DNA from: Neurospora crassa OR74A
Lineage: Eukaryota > Ascomycota > Sordariomycetes > Sordariales > Sordariaceae
Assembly (NCBI RefSeq): GCF_000182925.2
Contig: NC_026506.1
Span: 930,001 to 994,000 of the forward strand
Reading direction: 5' to 3'
DNA: 64,000 nucleotides
Position numbers and translations under genes: made by a program. Below the pieces are notes generated by a model. It was not told the origin of the DNA and made no database searches. It worked only from the letters and a program-made list of their open reading frames with translations. Of this stretch, positions 21,362 through 33,066 are shown one piece after another (within the stretch, counting starts at the first letter, position 1; each line of letters opens with the position of its first letter).

Positions 21362-22643
21362 TAAGCCCAGACAGCTGGGTAACGCGGCGCGTCTCGTGTC
21401 TCGCCTCTCGGCTCGGGGGAGGGGGGTTGGCTATGCGGTCGAGGGATGCAGTGTTGTATCTTTGTTCGATGTCGTCGTATTTCGTAACTGAATAGGGGGT
21501 ATTCGGTCGTCTAGCAAGCGCAGGGCGCCATCGGGAAAGATTCCCTCGCGAACTCTCGTTTGGAACCTGGAAGGAATAAGAAAAGTGAAGAGACAGAGCA
21601 ACGTCGTTGAGGGGGTCGATGAGGTAGACGTCGTCTGGGGGGACGTCCAAGTGCGGCTAAGTCGACTGGTGTAGTTGCGGGTAGAGCTGGGGCTCCAGGC
21701 GCTAATACCACCCACTAAAAGTGGCCCTGGTCAGCGCCTTCTGTGCCCTACGGAGCCGCTTTCCGGGGCCCCCTTGCCCGGTCTGTGTTGGTCTTGGCCT
21801 AGCGTAAGGTACCTTGGTTTGTCAAGACGGTATTTCTCGTTGCATTACCGACCCGAACCGGGCAACACCGTGAGGAAGGTTCTCCTCCTTTCCTTGTTCC
21901 ACTTCAATTGCATTGCAGAACATCTCGGCAAGTCAAGGACCCAAGAGTTTGAGAAAGTTTCTTGGATAGCCGCATAATATCCACGCAAGCGATGTGAAAT
22001 CCACACTCTCCAGCTCCCAGATTGGTTCCCGGACCACACTGTTCGGGAGATCGCCGTCCCATTTTGCGTCATTTCAAACAACGGAAACAAGCGAGGAAAC
22101 ATGTAAGCTGACAATGGAACCCCTCAGCTTCAGATTGTGCGAACCAGACACGCCAACATTGTTCGAGAACTCGGCCGCTGTAGTGTACCTGGCTTCGGAA
22201 TTGCACATGAACCCTGGAGTGTGGGGGCACAACGTTCAATTGACCCGAAATCCTGGCACCAACTGTCTCATTGTTACGCCCCATTGGCCGTTTGACTTGT
22301 GTCTTGTTGTTGAGATTATAGAATACGCTCTCTCGATGCCGGGAATTGTGTATGTGGAAGTGTCGGAGATTATTTGTAGAGGTAGGAAACGGGCAGTCAC
22401 TTCACAAACTCTACAATTCCAACAGTATTGGACGTAACGGAACCAACAAGCACGGCCCCGTGATAGTAGTTACCGACAGGCACGAATAACGGTAAAATAC
22501 ATCTACGCTCTTCAAAATTTCAACACCGTGGTAAGATACCTCGACACCGCAAGCAACACCAGGCGACCAAAATACCTAAAAACAAAACGACAACGTCTTT
22601 TTTTCGGGGAGAGAGCGAACAGGCCTCATCACGGCATTGAAAA
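21362..22643. other. Divergent intergenic region, 1.3 kb
   Basis: It lies between the starts of the disordered-protein gene (minus) and the SET-domain gene (plus), so both promoters are here. A dispersed TAGTGTAC copy (22181-22188) and a TAGAGGTA copy (22377-22384) occur in it. The frame 21994-22437 has no recognisable content. Confidence 0.5.
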
Positions 22644-23660
22644 ATGGCACCAAAAGAACCCAAACAAAAATCCATTATCAAGAAATCCCACCCGGGCGGA
22701 AAACCAAAGGGACCAAAACCCCCAAAGCCCCAACCGCGCAAACCACCACCACCACCATCAACAGCAACATCCCACATCATCCAGACACCAAAACTACAAC
22801 AACCGCCCCTCCCAACAACCTCCCCCTGCGGCAACCTCCCCCTAAACTGGCCTTCCAACCTCCCCTACCTCACCGCCCCTCTCTTCTCTCCCCTTCTCAC
22901 CCCCTCCCACTACTCAGCCCTTCGTACTCGTCCACCAGCAGATTCCATCGAGCCGCTCGACGAGTTACCAGCCAATTATGCGGCAGGACCATGCAAAAAG
23001 GCAGTCATCTTGCCCATCACAGACAAGAGACATCCAGCCTGTGGCCAAGCAGGTCTGTTTGCCGCGAGGGACTTGAAGCCGGGAGAGTTGGTGGTGAGGT
23101 ACTTGGGGGAGATTCATCCGGGAGGGGAGGAGTGGGGTGGGAGGTTGGTTTTTCCTTCTAGCGAAGAAGAGAAGGAGGGGGAGGAGAAGGAGAAGGAGGA
23201 GGGTGATGAGGATGGAAAAACAGATAAAGTGAAACAACTGGTGGAGGAAGAGAAAGAAGAAGAAGAACAGGTCCAGTACAACTACAAACAATCCGACTAC
23301 GACCTCTGGCTCGACCACGCCCTCGACCTCGCCATCGACGCCGCGCGGTGCGGCAACGAAGCCCGTTTTGTCAATGACTACCGCGGCGTTCCCAGCCCTG
23401 CCTTTCCACCGGGATATAAACCCCAAAGCAAAAAAGAAGAACTTTTCATGAAGCGGCCCAATGCCGAGTTCAAGGTGGTCTGGGATCCGCTAAGGCAAGA
23501 AAGGACTATGGCGGTCTATGTCCTGCCGGCGGGAAAGAAGGCTGTGGGAAGGGCGAGGGAGGTAGGGGTTGCCAGGGGGGAGGAGGTGGTGGTTAGTTAT
23601 GGGAAGGGGTTCTGGGAGGGGAGGAGGAAGGCGGAGGAGGAGGGGGGGTATGAGGGTTAG
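22644..23660 (+). CDS. Divergent SET-domain protein
   Basis: Single-exon protein of 338 residues. The first ~60 are Lys/Pro-rich and probably disordered. The SET fold starts near residue 136 (AGLFAARDLKPGELVVRYLGE). A strongly acidic insert of about 55 residues (EEEKEGEEKEKEEGDED...) interrupts it, and it resumes with YDLWLDHALDLAIDAARCGNEARF-V-N244-D-Y-R-G. The last strands are MAVYVLPAGKKA and EEVVVSYGKGFW, the counterpart of the GEELxxDYG motif. SET proteins transfer methyl groups from S-adenosylmethionine to lysine. Here the usual NHSC motif is NDYR, and no pre-SET or post-SET cysteines are visible. It therefore belongs to the divergent fungal SET group whose substrates are mostly unknown and may be non-histone. 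The active Tyr of the last motif is kept (SYG). Confidence 0.75.
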   Translation: MAPKEPKQKSIIKKSHPGGKPKGPKPPKPQPRKPPPPPSTATSHIIQTPKLQQPPLPTTSPCGNLPLNWPSNLPYLTAPLFSPLLTPSHYSALRTRPPADSIEPLDELPANYAAGPCKKAVILPITDKRHPACGQAGLFAARDLKPGELVVRYLGEIHPGGEEWGGRLVFPSSEEEKEGEEKEKEEGDEDGKTDKVKQLVEEEKEEEEQVQYNYKQSDYDLWLDHALDLAIDAARCGNEARFVNDYRGVPSPAFPPGYKPQSKKEELFMKRPNAEFKVVWDPLRQERTMAVYVLPAGKKAVGRAREVGVARGEEVVVSYGKGFWEGRRKAEEEGGYEG

Positions 23661-23872
23661 ATGTGTGTGTTGGGGGAAATAGAGCTTGCAGTGAGAAAAG
23701 AAAATTCGAGTGAAACAAAAGATGGAGAGACGAGAAATATGCCATGGACACCGATGACCGTTTTGCTTGCTCTGTCAACTCGGCTTCCAAGGTCTATGGT
23801 AGCATGTCGGGATGCTATCATCGTCGCCGGTGGTCCAGACATGTGTAACCCTAACCCTTTCACCTCAAGACG

Positions 23873-23885
23873 TAGTGTACCTCTA
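23873..23885. repeat. Composite dispersed intergenic motif TAGTGTACCTCTA
   Basis: At this site the two short motifs that recur through the intergenic DNA overlap to form one 13-base sequence. TACCTCTA or its complement occurs exactly 17 times by my reading (774, 13096, 14295, 14569, 15180, 15919, 15953, 22377, 23878, 24793, 39203, 44983, 48386, 50074, 50211, 51005, 51140). TAGTGTAC or its complement occurs about 14 times. None lies in a well-supported coding exon. Confidence 0.6.
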
Positions 23886-26027
23886 CTTGTAAGAAAGGGG
23901 TTGTTCAGTCCCGTTCGTCGTCTTGGATGTCTGATCTGCCCCAGGGGCAGGCTCGGCAAGCTCCCAAGTGATCTACAACTGTGTAACGCAATCTGTCGGT
24001 AGGCTCGGGAGACAGATCTGTTTCTGATCCTAAGGCTGGTTTCGCTTCGGTTTGTTGTACTAGAACGTTTTTCGGGATATGTCTTTTCGCATCTTGGTCA
24101 AGTTGCAGAGGAAAGTCTAGAATATGGAGAGGGTCGCTATGCTGTGGTTTTGGTTCGTGCAGAACGAAACTAGTCTACCCATCAGCTGACAACTGGTATT
24201 TGTATGGCTCTATATCTCCATCACATTCGAGGTGTGGGCCTCTTGTTAATACATCAAATTCAAACTTCTTGCCATCTGCAAGTTTTACGAACACAATCAA
24301 AACGTCGAGCCCCTTTTATGAAGTGATATGAGGCCAAGGTTACATCCAATAGTTGGGTCCGATTGGTGCACGCTGCGGAGCGGCGTTTTATGGAAACGGG
24401 GACAGAAAGGAACCACTGAGGTCCGGGCCGGTGGACTTGGGTGGAGTGAGGCCATCCAACACTGAGTTGTTCCTGCGTAGAGGCTCACCGCCAGCTGGAC
24501 GACAGCTGTTGTTGTGACGTGAGTTATTTGACGGATGGGAATACGTAAAACGTTCAGAGAAAAGTACAGATAACATGGAGCAGGATTTGTGTTTTGTGTT
24601 CACGAGGGCTTCGATTTCCCCGCCGTCGACTCCAATGCGGGGAGCTCAAGGTCGGAGTCCAAGCCCATGGAGGAAACTTGGATCATGTCTGTTGCCGTGT
24701 GATGCAAGATGGATGGGTCACAAGTTGAACTGGGCTATCGCGGGTCGAGATCAAGAGCGATGGTGTACTTTTCTGGGTCAGCAGGTCTACAGTACCTCTA
24801 AATGGTTCGACTGACCTCGGCTGCAACTATGTACAAGTCTAGGTATGGTCTAGACAGCACGGTCCCGTGGGCGATATGATGACCCGGAGAATTTGAGTGA
24901 ACAGTTGAGTGACCATGGCTGCCTGTCCTCGCCTTTACGTCCGACAGCTGTATATGGCAAGACGGACGGGGTCCAGGTGGGATGTCCGCAACGCATTGGT
25001 AAAGTCCAAGGATAGGGGATATAGTCATCCTTGAGGATGATCAATCAGAGTCGGGATGCTTGTGGCCAAGATGTCTTGCCGGTCGAAAACGGTCGGTGGG
25101 CCGTTGTCGCGCACCCTCAAACATGGGAATCCAGAACAAACCAGGGAGAACACCAGGCTTCACCATGCAAGACAGAGCTGATAAAGACCGACTGGACCTC
25201 CTTTTCTAAAGCCTGTGATCATGGACGGCTGGCCAGAAGATGGAGGGTAGGATGGTTCTAAGCGACCTGCCTATCATTCTGTACGTATCGAATTAGAGCC
25301 GATTGGGAGGTCGAGAGCGATTTAATGCAAGGCGGTGATGGTGGCCGTGATACGATGCCCTGGATGGTGCATTGGCCGTTGTAGCCAGTACCATAGTGTA
25401 CAATCATGCCGGCAGAGAGGGTGTTCATGCGGTGTGGTGCACAAGGCGACTGACTGACTGCATGAAGATTGAGACTGGAGTCATGGAAGGATGTGAAGAT
25501 GGATCATGAGTGTCAAGTGAACATGTCCAAGGAAAACAGTTGAAACTTGTCTTTTTAATGTGAGACACTGAAGACGATGGGGTTCCCCTGCCCAAAGAAG
25601 AGGTGTCCTGCTTCTCCCGAATCATCCACCACGGCCCGCGCTTTGCCAACTTGGGCCATAGCGCGTCGAACCCCCCCCCCCCCCCCAATGAGGGTCCGGT
25701 CCCCCAGCAGGGGAGCTCCAGATCCCCCAATTCGCTGGTCTATCACGCATTGCTTCCCGACTTTTTGTCCCCTTTCGGTTTTCCAGCCCCTTTCTTTCCT
25801 CTTGTTCTTGTAAACAACTAGACACAACCTCAATTCCTTCGAGAAGCAAAGGTTTTCCTTCTTTTCCCCCCTTTGTACTTCTTCTTGTAATTATTTCTTC
25901 CCCTGGGCTGTAGCTTCAGGACCCTTCCATCCGATTTCTTCTGGTTCCCCCTCGAGTCGGTCAAAGCGAGGTCATCATCCCGTCTTTGAATTCCAAGGAG
26001 GACGAGAAGAACAGACAAAAAAAAAAG

Positions 26028-26281
26028 GTAAGCGCCTCTAACCATGTTTCTGCTGCCAGCTGCCAGAAGCTTTCTGGCATTGGCTTTGCGCTTTCGCCCC
26101 CCGCGTCCGTGAAGTTGGGACTTGTTTCACCGGTTGTAGTCGTGTACTTGCCGGAAAGAGGGGCGGCGCTTGAGCTTGTTGACCGCAAAGAGCTCCCGTG
26201 TGCTTAAATAAACACTGCGGGACTGTCATAAACCTCATGTTGGACAGCAACAAGTTACTGACCTGTTGGAACACCACACAG
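26028..26281 (+). other. Probable 5' UTR intron of the coiled-coil gene
   Basis: A strong donor (GTAAGC, 26028) follows an A-rich exon end. A branch site (TTACTGACC, about 26255-26263) and an acceptor (CACACAG, ending 26281) precede the start codon by 72 bases. The spacing between branch and acceptor is normal for filamentous fungi. There is no open frame across it that joins the main coding region, so it should lie in the leader. Confidence 0.45.
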
Positions 26282-26353
26282 CACGTCAGGGTATCCCGTT
26301 GATCTTACGCACTCGACTTACACCCGACTCCTCCCATCAACAGTTCGCCCAAT

Positions 26354-29300
26354 ATGTCGGAAGCCGACAACACCATTGAGGTGGCTGAGCAGGTCGATGC
26401 TCCCACTCCCACTCAGTCAGAGCCCGCCCAGTTGGAGGCCGAGCAGCCAGTGAGTGCGCCGTCACCGACGCCGGGCGAGGAGCCATCTACCAACGGCACC
26501 GCGGATGCGGATGCGGATGCGGATGAGGATGCCAATGCCAATGCCGATGCCGATGCCGATGCCGAGGCCGAGGCCGATGCGGGCGCGAAGCCGACGGCAG
26601 CATCCCCCAAGACCGCAAGCCCCAAGTCCCCTACCACGGCTGCGAAGCGTACCACGACAGGCACAACAGGCACAACAGGCACAACAGCGACCGCCCGTCG
26701 CTCAGCAACTGGTACTACCTCCACTGCCACGAAGCCCACCGCCTCTTCTGCCACTCGCACCAGCACCACCACTGGTACCGCGACCAGCAAGACCACTCGT
26801 CCGGCCAGCATCTCTAGCGCTCCCAAGCGCCCCACGACCGCTGCCTCCACCACGACGGCTTCTCACCGCACCCGACCATCCTCTTCCGAGATTGACAGCA
26901 AGTCCACGACCGCTTCCCGTCGTACATCGGCTGTGCCCAGTAGCACTGGTGCTTCGCCTACTAAGCCATCCGCCAGAGTCTCCAGCACCACCTCGAGCAC
27001 CACCGCCGCTGCTCGCAAGCCAGCCTCCAGCAGCACCGTGTCCCCCAGGACAAGCACCACTGGTGTATCTAGGACACCAACCACCACCAGCTCTGCTGCC
27101 AGCGCCGCTCGCAGCGCTTCCCGCGCATCAGTTACGACACCAACCTCCGATGCCGCAAGAAAGCGTCTTTCTCTAGCTAGCTCGACCGGTCCCACGCCGA
27201 CAACTGCGAGACACACTTCCCGCCCTTCGTTGGCTTCGAGCGCCGGTGCTGCCGCTGCTGCCGCCGAATCGGCCAAGGAGATCGAGGCGCTCAAGAGCAA
27301 GCTGGAAGCTAGCGAGGCCGAAATCGCAGAGCTCAAGTCTCAGATCACCTCATCCCAGGAGAAGATTGAAGAGCTCAGCACAAAGGCCGCCGACTCCACC
27401 GCCAATCCCGATCAACAAGAGGCCGCTCAGGACGGCTCTAGCCAAGAGCATATCGATGCCCTCACCGACTTGAAGGCCGAGCATACTGCCGAGATTGAGA
27501 CCCTCAACAAGCAGATTGCCGAGTTGCAGGAGAAGCTTTCCTCTGCTGAGACTGAGCTTGTCGCTCATAAGAGCCAGCTTTCGGACGCTGCGGGATCCAA
27601 GGATGTTGCGGATTCGGAAGTCACCAACCTGAAGGAGTCCTTGGCAACTTTGGAAGCTGAATACCAGGCCAAGCTGGCCGAAGCCGAGGCCAATCTTGGC
27701 AAGGCCAAGGAGGAGCACAGTGCTGAGATTGAGGCCCTCAAGGCCACTCTTACTGAGCAGCATGAGCAAGCCTTGATCGAGCTCAAGACCAAGTTTGCTG
27801 AGCAGCAACAGGACGGTGATGCTGGAGCGGCCGAGGCCCACGAGAAGGCCATCCAGGAACTCAAGGCTAGCCATGAGGGCACCATTGCTGAGCTTCAGAA
27901 GAAGATTGACGACTTGTCCTCCGCGCAGGCTGCCAATGATGCCGACGCCACCAAGCTTGATGCCTTGGAGTCCCAGATTTCTGAGCTCAAGGCTAAACTC
28001 GAGGCTGCCGAGCAGAACGCCGAGTCCGCCAAGGCCGAACTCGAATCCAAGCTGGCTTCCTTTGCTTCTCTGGAGGCCAAGGTCGCTGACATGGAGGCTG
28101 AACTGTCGGCTGCCAAGGAGGAAGCAACCAAGGCTGCTGCCACTCACGCCGAGCTCCAGAAGCGTATCGACGAGCTTACCGAGGAGACCAAGTCTCAAGA
28201 GGCCATTATTGCCAAGCTCAAGGAGGAGACTGCTTCTGCCGAGGAACTCCAGAAGCGCATTGAGCAGCTTACCGAAGAGAACACCACATACGAGGCCACC
28301 CTTTCCAAGCTGAAGGAGGAGTCTTCGGCTGCCGAGGACCTTCAGAAGCGCATTCAGGAACTCGAGGCTGAGGCCAAGGACAAGGAGGCCACCATTGCCC
28401 AGTTGAAGGACAACACCACCGGTTCAGACGAGCTCCAGAAGCGCATCGATGAGCTTGGTAACGACCTCAAGGACAAAGAGGCTACCATCGCCCAGCTCAA
28501 GGAAGAGCTCGCCGCTGCCGAGGAGCTCCAGAAGCGTATCGAAGAGCTCACCGAGGAAGCCAAGACCAAGGAAGCCACCATTGCCAAGCTGCAGGAGGAA
28601 CACAAGGCCGCCGATGACCACCACCAGCAGCAGCTGCAGCAGGTCAGCAAGGATTACGAGGACGAAATCGAAAGCCTCAAGGGTGATGCTTTCTTCAAGC
28701 GCAAGTTCCAGGAGCTCGAAGTCAAGTATGCCGAGCTCACCAAGTCTCACGAGGACGCTACTGAGGAGCACGCCAAGGCTCTTGAGTCCGCCAAGGCTGA
28801 GTACGAAGCTGCTGTCAAGGCCTTGGAGACCAAGGAGGCCGAGCATCAACAAGCCTTGGACGCCCTGAGGGCTAGCCTTGCCGAGGAGCTCGAGAGTGCC
28901 AAGGCCGCCGCCAGACAGCAAGCTGAAGAAGCCAGCCTCGAGCAGCTTGAGGCCCTCAAGGTCAGCCATGCTAGCCAGATCGATATCCTCAAGGGTGAGA
29001 GCGCGGCTGCTCTGGCCAAGGAACTCGAGGCACTGCAGGCCAGCCATGCCGAAGAGCTTGCCGCTGCTCAACAGTCCGTCGATGGCAGCAATGCTTCCCA
29101 GCTGGAAGAGATCAAGAAGGAGCTCGAGGCCAAGCACTCCGAGGAAATCCAGAAGTTAATGGCTGATCTTGAGGATGCCAACAAGATCAAGCTCGAGCTC
29201 GACGAGTTGAAGAAGAAGCATTCCGAAGAGCTTGAGCAGCTCAAGGCTGAACTTGAGAGTGGCGGTGATCTCAAGAAGCAGCTTGAGGAGCTCGAGGCTA

Positions 29301-30868
29301 AGCATGTCGAGGAGGTTCAGAAGCTCACGGCGGAACTTGAGAACGGTAGCCATCTCAAGGAGGACCTCGAGGAGCTGAAGGCCATTCACGCCCAAGAGGT
29401 GCAGAAGCTGATGACGGAGCTCGAAAACGCACACAGCCTCAAGCAGGATCTTGAGGATGTCAAGGCCAGACATGCAGAGGAGTTGCAGAGGCTGACGAGC
29501 GAAGTCGAGGGCTCTGCTAGCCTCAAGAGCGACCTCGAGGCTGTCCAAGCGAAGCTTGCTGAGGCCGAGGCCAAGCTTGCCGCTGCTCACCAGACGGCTG
29601 AACAGGCGAGAAGGGAGTTGGAGGACAGCAACGCCGCCGAGTTCGAGAAGATGATTTCGACACACCAAGAAGCCCAGGAGGCTTTGAGGAAGGAGAATGC
29701 GGCGAACGTCAAGGCTCAACTTGAGGCCCTCAACGCAGAACACGAGAAGGCCATCGAGAGCCTCAAGGCCAGCCATGAGGCTGCTCTGAGGGAGCAGACT
29801 GAGGGTTTGGCCAAGCTCGAAGCCGCCAAGCATGACCTTGAGATGGCTCTGGCCTCTCTCAAGATTGAGCACGACAAGGCCCAAGAGGAGTTGGACAATG
29901 TCAGCCAGCAGTTGGCGATGGAGAAGATGGACAAGTTCACTGCTCAGGCGGAGTTGGATGCCGTCAAGAACGCCAGGCCAGATACCAGGGAGCTCGACCA
30001 CCTCAGGCACGAGCTTGCGGCGATCAAGGCTGCCCATGAGCAGGAACTCCAGGAGCAGAAGCATGCCCTCAAGGCGGCCTTCGAGCAAGATCTCGCTGCC
30101 CAGCGGACGTCCTTTGAGAGCGAGCTCACCATTACCAGTGAAACGGCGAAGAAGCACGCTGCTGAGCTGGCCAGTGCCAAGGAGGAGGTCGCCATTCTTC
30201 ACAAGGAGTTCCAGGCCTTCAAGCTCGAGGCTGAGGCTAAGCAGAAGACTTTCGAGGCTGACTACAAGGACATGCATGACAGCCTGACGCAGCTGGTGGA
30301 GGAGGAGCAGAACCAGAAGGCGGCTTACGCCCGCAAGCTAGCCGAGGAGGACAAGATGATTGTCGAGCTCAAGGCGCAGCTCAAGGTGAAGGAGGCTGAG
30401 CTCGCAGAGGCCAAGGTAAGTTCCTCTCGGATTCAGGCATGTTACGGATAGGGAGGCAGAATCTAACCATGTTGCTGCAGAGCCACTTTTCCAACGGATC
30501 GGACAACTACGGACTCAATGGCCACATGGCCGCGGCGGAAGGTGAGCTTGAGCCTGACAACTCATCCTCAGCATTAGCTTCGGTGCGACAAGCCCCTGTT
30601 TGATTTTTCTTTCTTTTTTTTTTGCTTTGACTCCTTTTGTTGTTGCCCTTTTGCCCTTCCTTCTAACAACCTAATACCCTTACCCCAGACCCAGAGCAGC
30701 CAGAAATTCATCTTTCTAGAACACTTTCGAAACATGTTCTAACATGATTGGCGATGGACACAGATCAATAAGGCCCAGAAGATGGTCAGCCAGCTGGCGG
30801 AGTTCACGGAGGACCTGGGCAACCAGAACTCGCAGATGCTCCAGTCGATTACGGATATCAAGGCTTGA
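26354..30868 (+). CDS. Giant coiled-coil protein with Ser/Thr-rich basic head
   Basis: Exons 26354-30415, 30481-30582 and 30764-30868 give 1422 residues. The head (residues 1-300) starts acidic, contains a run of alternating Asp/Ala ((AD)n, ~50-75), then becomes basic and extremely Ser/Thr/Ala/Pro-rich with TGTTGTT repeats. That composition is seen in microtubule- or septum-associated tethers. From ~305 to the end it is an almost continuous heptad coiled coil. It includes two families of internal repeats: LQKRIEELTEE-type units (~592-755) and LEELKAxHAEEVQKLxxELE-type units (~915-1069). The third exon (INKAQKMVSQLAEFTEDL...) again looks coding and fits phase only with donor GTGCGA at 30583. 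If that intron is retained, the protein ends at 30603 instead. Probable role is structural: scaffold or tether. No motor, kinase or CAP-Gly domain is visible. Automatic pipelines often label such proteins 'M protein repeat'. Confidence 0.82.
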
Positions 30869-32501
30869 CTATCCATGATCCGCTTCGCGTCTTGATTGTA
30901 GACGCTCCTTGAGTGCTTTTGTTGAGGCGTGTGAGTGGGATCGGGAAAACAAAAACATATGGGTTGGGTTATATACACACACAACGATATCGCGACGGCA
31001 TGTAATGTGTTTGATGATCATTTCATGCTGATGGAATATGGAAAGAAAAAAAAAGGTCGGGGCCGCCTCCGGGGTTTTCTCCTTTTTTTTTTCTTCTTCG
31101 TTTTGGTAAGAAGGAGGCTGGCCGACACTTATGGGCTCTTTATTATCTGGTTCATTTATCAATGACTCCTAATTCTGTTTATTGCAGAGCCATATGTCGG
31201 AAGGGGTGTTTCGAGGGGCACCGTGTCATGGCATTGGCTTTTTAATCAAGCGAGCTTGGGTCTGAGTTCTCTATTTTTCTGCGGATGTGTATACTACATA
31301 GCAATGATTATATGTATGGGCAATTGGTGACTGACTGGAGGAAGATGTTGTACCGAGGGACGTGACGTGATGTGATTGATGGGGAAGTGCTTCTGTCTCA
31401 CCGTGTCACCGTTCGTTCCCGTCCCTTCACCGAGGAGGCACGAAAGAGGCGGCGGGCGGGGAGGGGTGCATTACCAGGTATGGTAGGTGTAGAGGGCGTG
31501 CTTGTAACCGGGCTGAAGACAGACGCAGTGAAACCACAATGGAGCGTCTGATAAGCTGATAAGGAAAAAAAAAAGTTTCAAAATTTTTCTCCATGTTGTG
31601 CTTGTCTCGGCCAATGGGATTTGGTGGCAGGAGTAGGCGAGCCAAGTGCCTCTCTCCTCACGGCCAACGGTCAAAACTCCAGCCGCAGCCCGTTGTTCCC
31701 TCCTTCGGAGCAGTCAGTTCTTCCGCTGCGAGAACAAGTTATTCCCATCCGAGACTTGGGATAGTTTCAATTGAGGAAACATCCTCCAGGTACGTCCACG
31801 AGACGAGACACATATGCCTTCATTTTCCATCTCCCAATTCCCTTGCCACTCACTCCATCCATCTTATCTTTTATACATTCAATCGATGCTTCCCTCCCTC
31901 CACTTTACTCACTCCTTCACACACACCTCACCTTGGGTCATCATGGCATTGGCTGCGCTTCCTTGCTTTGCACTTGGATCGCTTCACATTTTGAAATTTG
32001 CATTTTTTCCGAAATACCGCGTCAATCTTTCAATCGTTTCTTGTACCAAAACATTCAAAGACTGCAACATCGTCATCTGATGTCATTGCAATTTGTTTGT
32101 TGACTATTCACTCTTCCATTCTGTTGCGATTTCATTTTCATTGCACAATTGCTGCCGGTGCTCGGTGGTTGCCCTAGATGGATGTCAACTACTGTACCAC
32201 TGCAATTTCATGCCACTGCCGGCCACCACCACCTCGATTTGCCCATGTCCATGTCGATAGAAAACCCTCAATTGATCTTTCCATTCACTCGTTGTGGACT
32301 TGCGCACTACCATTTCATTCCTCTTGCAATCATACATGGTTCCCGTTCCAATGCTGATACTGATGGTAAACCAAAGTGACTATTAGCCACAGTCAAGCTG
32401 TGTCATTGCTGTTGTCCTTCATTGCGACCAGCGGCAACCTCATCACTTCAGATACAGCATAGGTCTACAAGACCATACATGATAGACACGACGGAGTCGC
32501 C
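30869..32501. other. Intergenic: leader region of the Rgt1-like regulator
   Basis: It holds the coiled-coil gene 3' flank, then a pyrimidine-rich and AT-rich stretch (about 31560-32100) typical of a promoter or long leader. Many small frames occur here; the one that matters is the uORF at 32479-32544. No other gene is recognisable. Confidence 0.5.
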
Positions 32502-32544
32502 ATGGATGAAAAGAAGCCTGCCCCAGGAGCCGACGAGGTCATGA
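32479..32544 (+). promoter_or_regulatory. uORF overlapping the start of the Rgt1-like regulator
   Basis: An ATG at 32479 opens a 21-codon frame in a different reading phase from the main protein. It runs past the main start (32502) and stops at TGA 32542-32544. The uORF start has a weak context (T at -3) and the main start a better one (G at -3). Ribosomes that use the uORF could not start at 32502, so it should lower translation. Confidence 0.45.
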
Positions 32545-33035
32545 CCGGCATCTCCCACCCCTACCCTTCCCCCACCGTCGAGACCACCGATGCTCAGTTC
32601 TACCACATCTCGGCCCAGAGGGACGGCGAGTTGGAGCACCAGGCCGTCCAATCTGACGGAGCAGATCAACCAGACGGCCTTCCCACTGTCACCGACCATC
32701 ACGAAAACCACAACCTTCATGAACTCCAAGAGCTACAAGACCCTGTCTCGCCAAATCAGCACTCGCGACCGGCACCTTCGCTAAGTAACGAAGATTTGCA
32801 GCTTGCTGCCCAGTTGACCCAAGATCTTGCCCCTGTCATAGCTGCCGCCGCTGCTTCCCATAGCCAGGCCCAGGAAGAGCAGTTACAGGTCCCGGTTCAG
32901 GTTGGTGTGCCTGTCCAGACCGAGGATGTGGACATGCAGAATGACGCCGGTGACCCAGACCTCCAGGAACAACTCCAGGTCCAGTTGCAGAACCACAATC
33001 ATGAGCTTCAGAGCGTGATGCAGTCCCATGCCGAA

Positions 33036-33066
<31 letters not shown>

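Larger units (their letters stand above)
23661..26353. other. Intergenic, 2.7 kb, upstream of the coiled-coil gene
   Basis: It holds the SET gene 3' flank and the promoter and leader of the coiled-coil gene. Contents: the composite dispersed motif TAGTGTACCTCTA at 23873-23885, another TACCTCTA at 24793-24800, a TAGTGTAC at 25394-25401, a C16 run at 25671-25686 and pyrimidine-rich DNA at about 25770-25900. A likely 5' UTR intron occupies 26028-26281. Frames of 60-100 codons here show no family likeness. Confidence 0.5.

Noticed and set aside
28424-30277. Long Leu-rich minus-strand frames opposite the coiled-coil gene
   Set aside because: They mirror GAG/AAG/CTC codon repetition of the real plus-strand gene.
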